From Homalodisca vitripennis (Eukaryota > Arthropoda > Insecta > Hemiptera > Cicadellidae): DNA of 64,000 nt. The position numbers and the translations under genes were made by a program. The DNA lies in the NCBI RefSeq assembly GCF_021130785.1, contig NC_060213.1:100697501-100761500 (forward strand), read 5' to 3'. A model generated the notes under the pieces. The model made no database searches. It saw only the letters and a list, made by a program, of their open reading frames with translations, and was not told where the DNA came from. Shown in pieces: positions 62,287 to 64,000 of the stretch; position 1 is the stretch's first letter, and each line of letters opens with the position of its first letter.

Positions 62287-62942
62287 AATAAACAAGCAAC
62301 TTTGTATCCACCGCATCTTATTACGTACGTAAATGATGCGCATACAGTAAACATACGTTATCTCCACATCCGGCATTGATTGGCCAATTAGTAGGCCTAG
62401 TTCAATACCGCTTGATGAAGAGACGTCAGAGGCGTTACTGTGATATAGGGCGCCGTTATCAGAAACGTGTCCACTGAATCAAAGGTCACAAAATACCGTC
62501 TGGTAAAAGTAGTTATCACTTGATCCAATTACAAAGTGACAAAGCACAGTGTATACGTGAATGTTGGTGGCAAATCGGGAGAGATAAATTTCCTAATATT
62601 ATATACTATATGATTTCGGAAGCGTGAAACCATTTGTATTGTGTAAGGACAGCTAGTTTTTTAAATTGATACAGGAATTTTCCCCAAGACAGAAATCTGT
62701 CGTGAAATACGCTAGTTTTGGATGGGGTCAGAGAAGGAGGTTATCTAAAGGGTTAAAATACCAAACTATAAATTATTCAAAATCTTAATTTCTTTTGGAT
62801 TCAAACACATATAACGAACCGGGAAATGTCTAAATAAAAGGTATATTGGACTCAGGTAACAAGATAGAGGAACTAAAATGGCGATTTTCAGCAAAGTAGT
62901 CGGTTTTTATAGCAGATCAAAGAAGGCGATAAACTAGGCATA
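62287..62942. other. Complex block then AT-rich DNA
   Basis: Positions 62290-62480 have balanced composition with GATTGGCCAATTAG (inverted CCAAT boxes) and could be regulatory. Nothing specific follows. Confidence 0.35.
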
Positions 62943-64000
62943 GGCGAGCGGAAAGAGAAACCAGGTCAAAGCGGTTTCACCAATGAGGAGTGGGGAGGAA
63001 ACGCATGAGTCATCCACTATCATGCGTTGCACCTCATTATTTCAATAGTCTCTCATGTGAATAGTGTAAGCTATTATAGTTAATTTGAAAAATAAAAATA
63101 ACAAACGTGCTGTGTATTCAATATGTTATATGAATGACTGAAAATTTGTTATCGTTAATGTAGATTTATACTTCTTTTATAATTCTATTCCTTATCAAAA
63201 TTTCTATAACATATACACTTTTTTTATGGACCAAAATATCACTATAATATTATTTCTCATTTAACAGGTTTGTCACGATACCAATACTTCATTTAAATAA
63301 CCAATTACAATTTTAGTTTTACAATGAATACGTACTGATTTTATCTTCAATGTAATCGACAATAAAAAAACCATTCACTGCAGAAAAACTTACGGCGAGC
63401 GGAGAGTGAAACCAGGTCAAAGCGGTTTCACCAATGAGGAGTGGGAGGAAAAGCATGAGTCATCCACTATTTTGTTTTGCGCCCCATTATTTCACTAGTC
63501 TCTCATGTGAATAATGTAAGCTATTATAGTTAATTTGAAAAATATAAATAACAAACGTGCTGTGTATTCAATATGTTATATGAATGACTGAAATTTGGTA
63601 TGGTTAATGTACATTTATACTTTTTTTATAATTCTATTCCTTATCAAAATTTCTATAACATATACACTTTTTTATGGACCAAAATATCACTATAATATTA
63701 TTTCTCATTCAACAGGTTTGTCACGATACCAATACTTCATTTAAATAACCAATTACAATTTTAGTTATACAATGAATACGTACTGATTTTATCTTCAATG
63801 TAATCGACAATATAAAAAAACATTCTCTGCAGAAAACTTACGGCGAGCGGAGAGTGAAACCAGGTCAAAGCGGTTTCACCAATGAGGAGTGGGGAGGAAA
63901 AGCATGAGTCATCCATTATTTTGTTTTGCGCCCCATTATTTCACTAGTCTCTCATGTGAATAGTGTAAGCTATTATAGTTAATTTGAAAAATATAAATAA
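62943..64000. repeat. About 449-bp satellite, at least 2.4 units, runs off the window
   Basis: The anchor GGCGAGCGGA recurs at 62943, 63394 and 63842 (periods 451 and 448 bp). Units share GGTTTCACCAATGAGGAGTG, GTAAGCTATTATAGTTAATT, CATATACACTTTTTTATGGA and CAGGTTTGTCACGATACC and differ by scattered substitutions and short indels. Units two and three contain GTGAAACC/GGTTTCAC arms around AGGTCAAAGC, a hairpin with a nuclear-receptor half site in its loop; the first unit has a weakened left arm. Confidence 0.95.

Overview
The window is animal nuclear DNA. It is AT-rich, has no dense gene array, and carries long (TA)n tracts, tandem satellites, tRNA-derived elements, non-LTR retrotransposon tails and Penelope-like element (PLE) remnants. 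The repeat types, a 68-bp candidate intron and TCAGTC-type initiators point to an arthropod, most likely an insect; I cannot name the species. Most of the sequence is intergenic or intronic.

Coding evidence is sparse and lies on the minus strand. (i) 46.88-47.19 kb: a candidate two-exon gene for an 81-residue acidic protein, joined in phase across a 68-bp intron, with a CpG-rich 5' end and an initiator-like site. (ii) 25.01-25.12 kb: a candidate first coding exon starting with a signal peptide in a good Kozak context and ending at a splice donor. (iii) 29.47-29.69 kb: an exon-like open block between good acceptor and donor sites. I recognise none of the three proteins.

Layout. 0-4 kb: a dispersed 93-bp repeat in two copies, a tRNA-derived SINE, and a scrap of LINE reverse transcriptase. 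8.4-17.4 kb: GC-rich islands in AT-rich DNA (promoter-like sites with CRE and NRF1 motifs, homeodomain-type sites), plus a decayed PLE GIY-YIG endonuclease at 10.9-11.35 kb. 22-29 kb: a hAT-like MITE, the signal-peptide exon, PLE and LINE tails, and minisatellites. 31-33.4 kb: a 137-bp satellite graded from decayed to homogeneous, ending at a young PLE fold-back insertion with a 17-bp target-site duplication. 38-42 kb: 143-bp and ~240-bp tandem arrays. 44.5-45.5 kb: a 350-bp duplication, one copy interrupted by a LINE tail. 50 kb: a decayed LINE 3' end. 52.1-53.1 kb: a 252-bp tandem array of tRNA-like genes ending in a palindrome. 55.3-55.8 kb: a second PLE fold-back. 58.2-59.0 kb: a 47-bp minisatellite full of CACGTG. 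62.9 kb to the end: a ~449-bp satellite running off the window.

The two most unusual structures are the tRNA-like array, in which each minus-strand copy has A and B boxes, a Pol III terminator and inverted flanks, and the repeated PLE-terminal motif CTGAAGA-stem-GAAA, whose stem is kept by different base pairs at different loci and resembles a hammerhead core. Other short open frames were examined and treated as chance.
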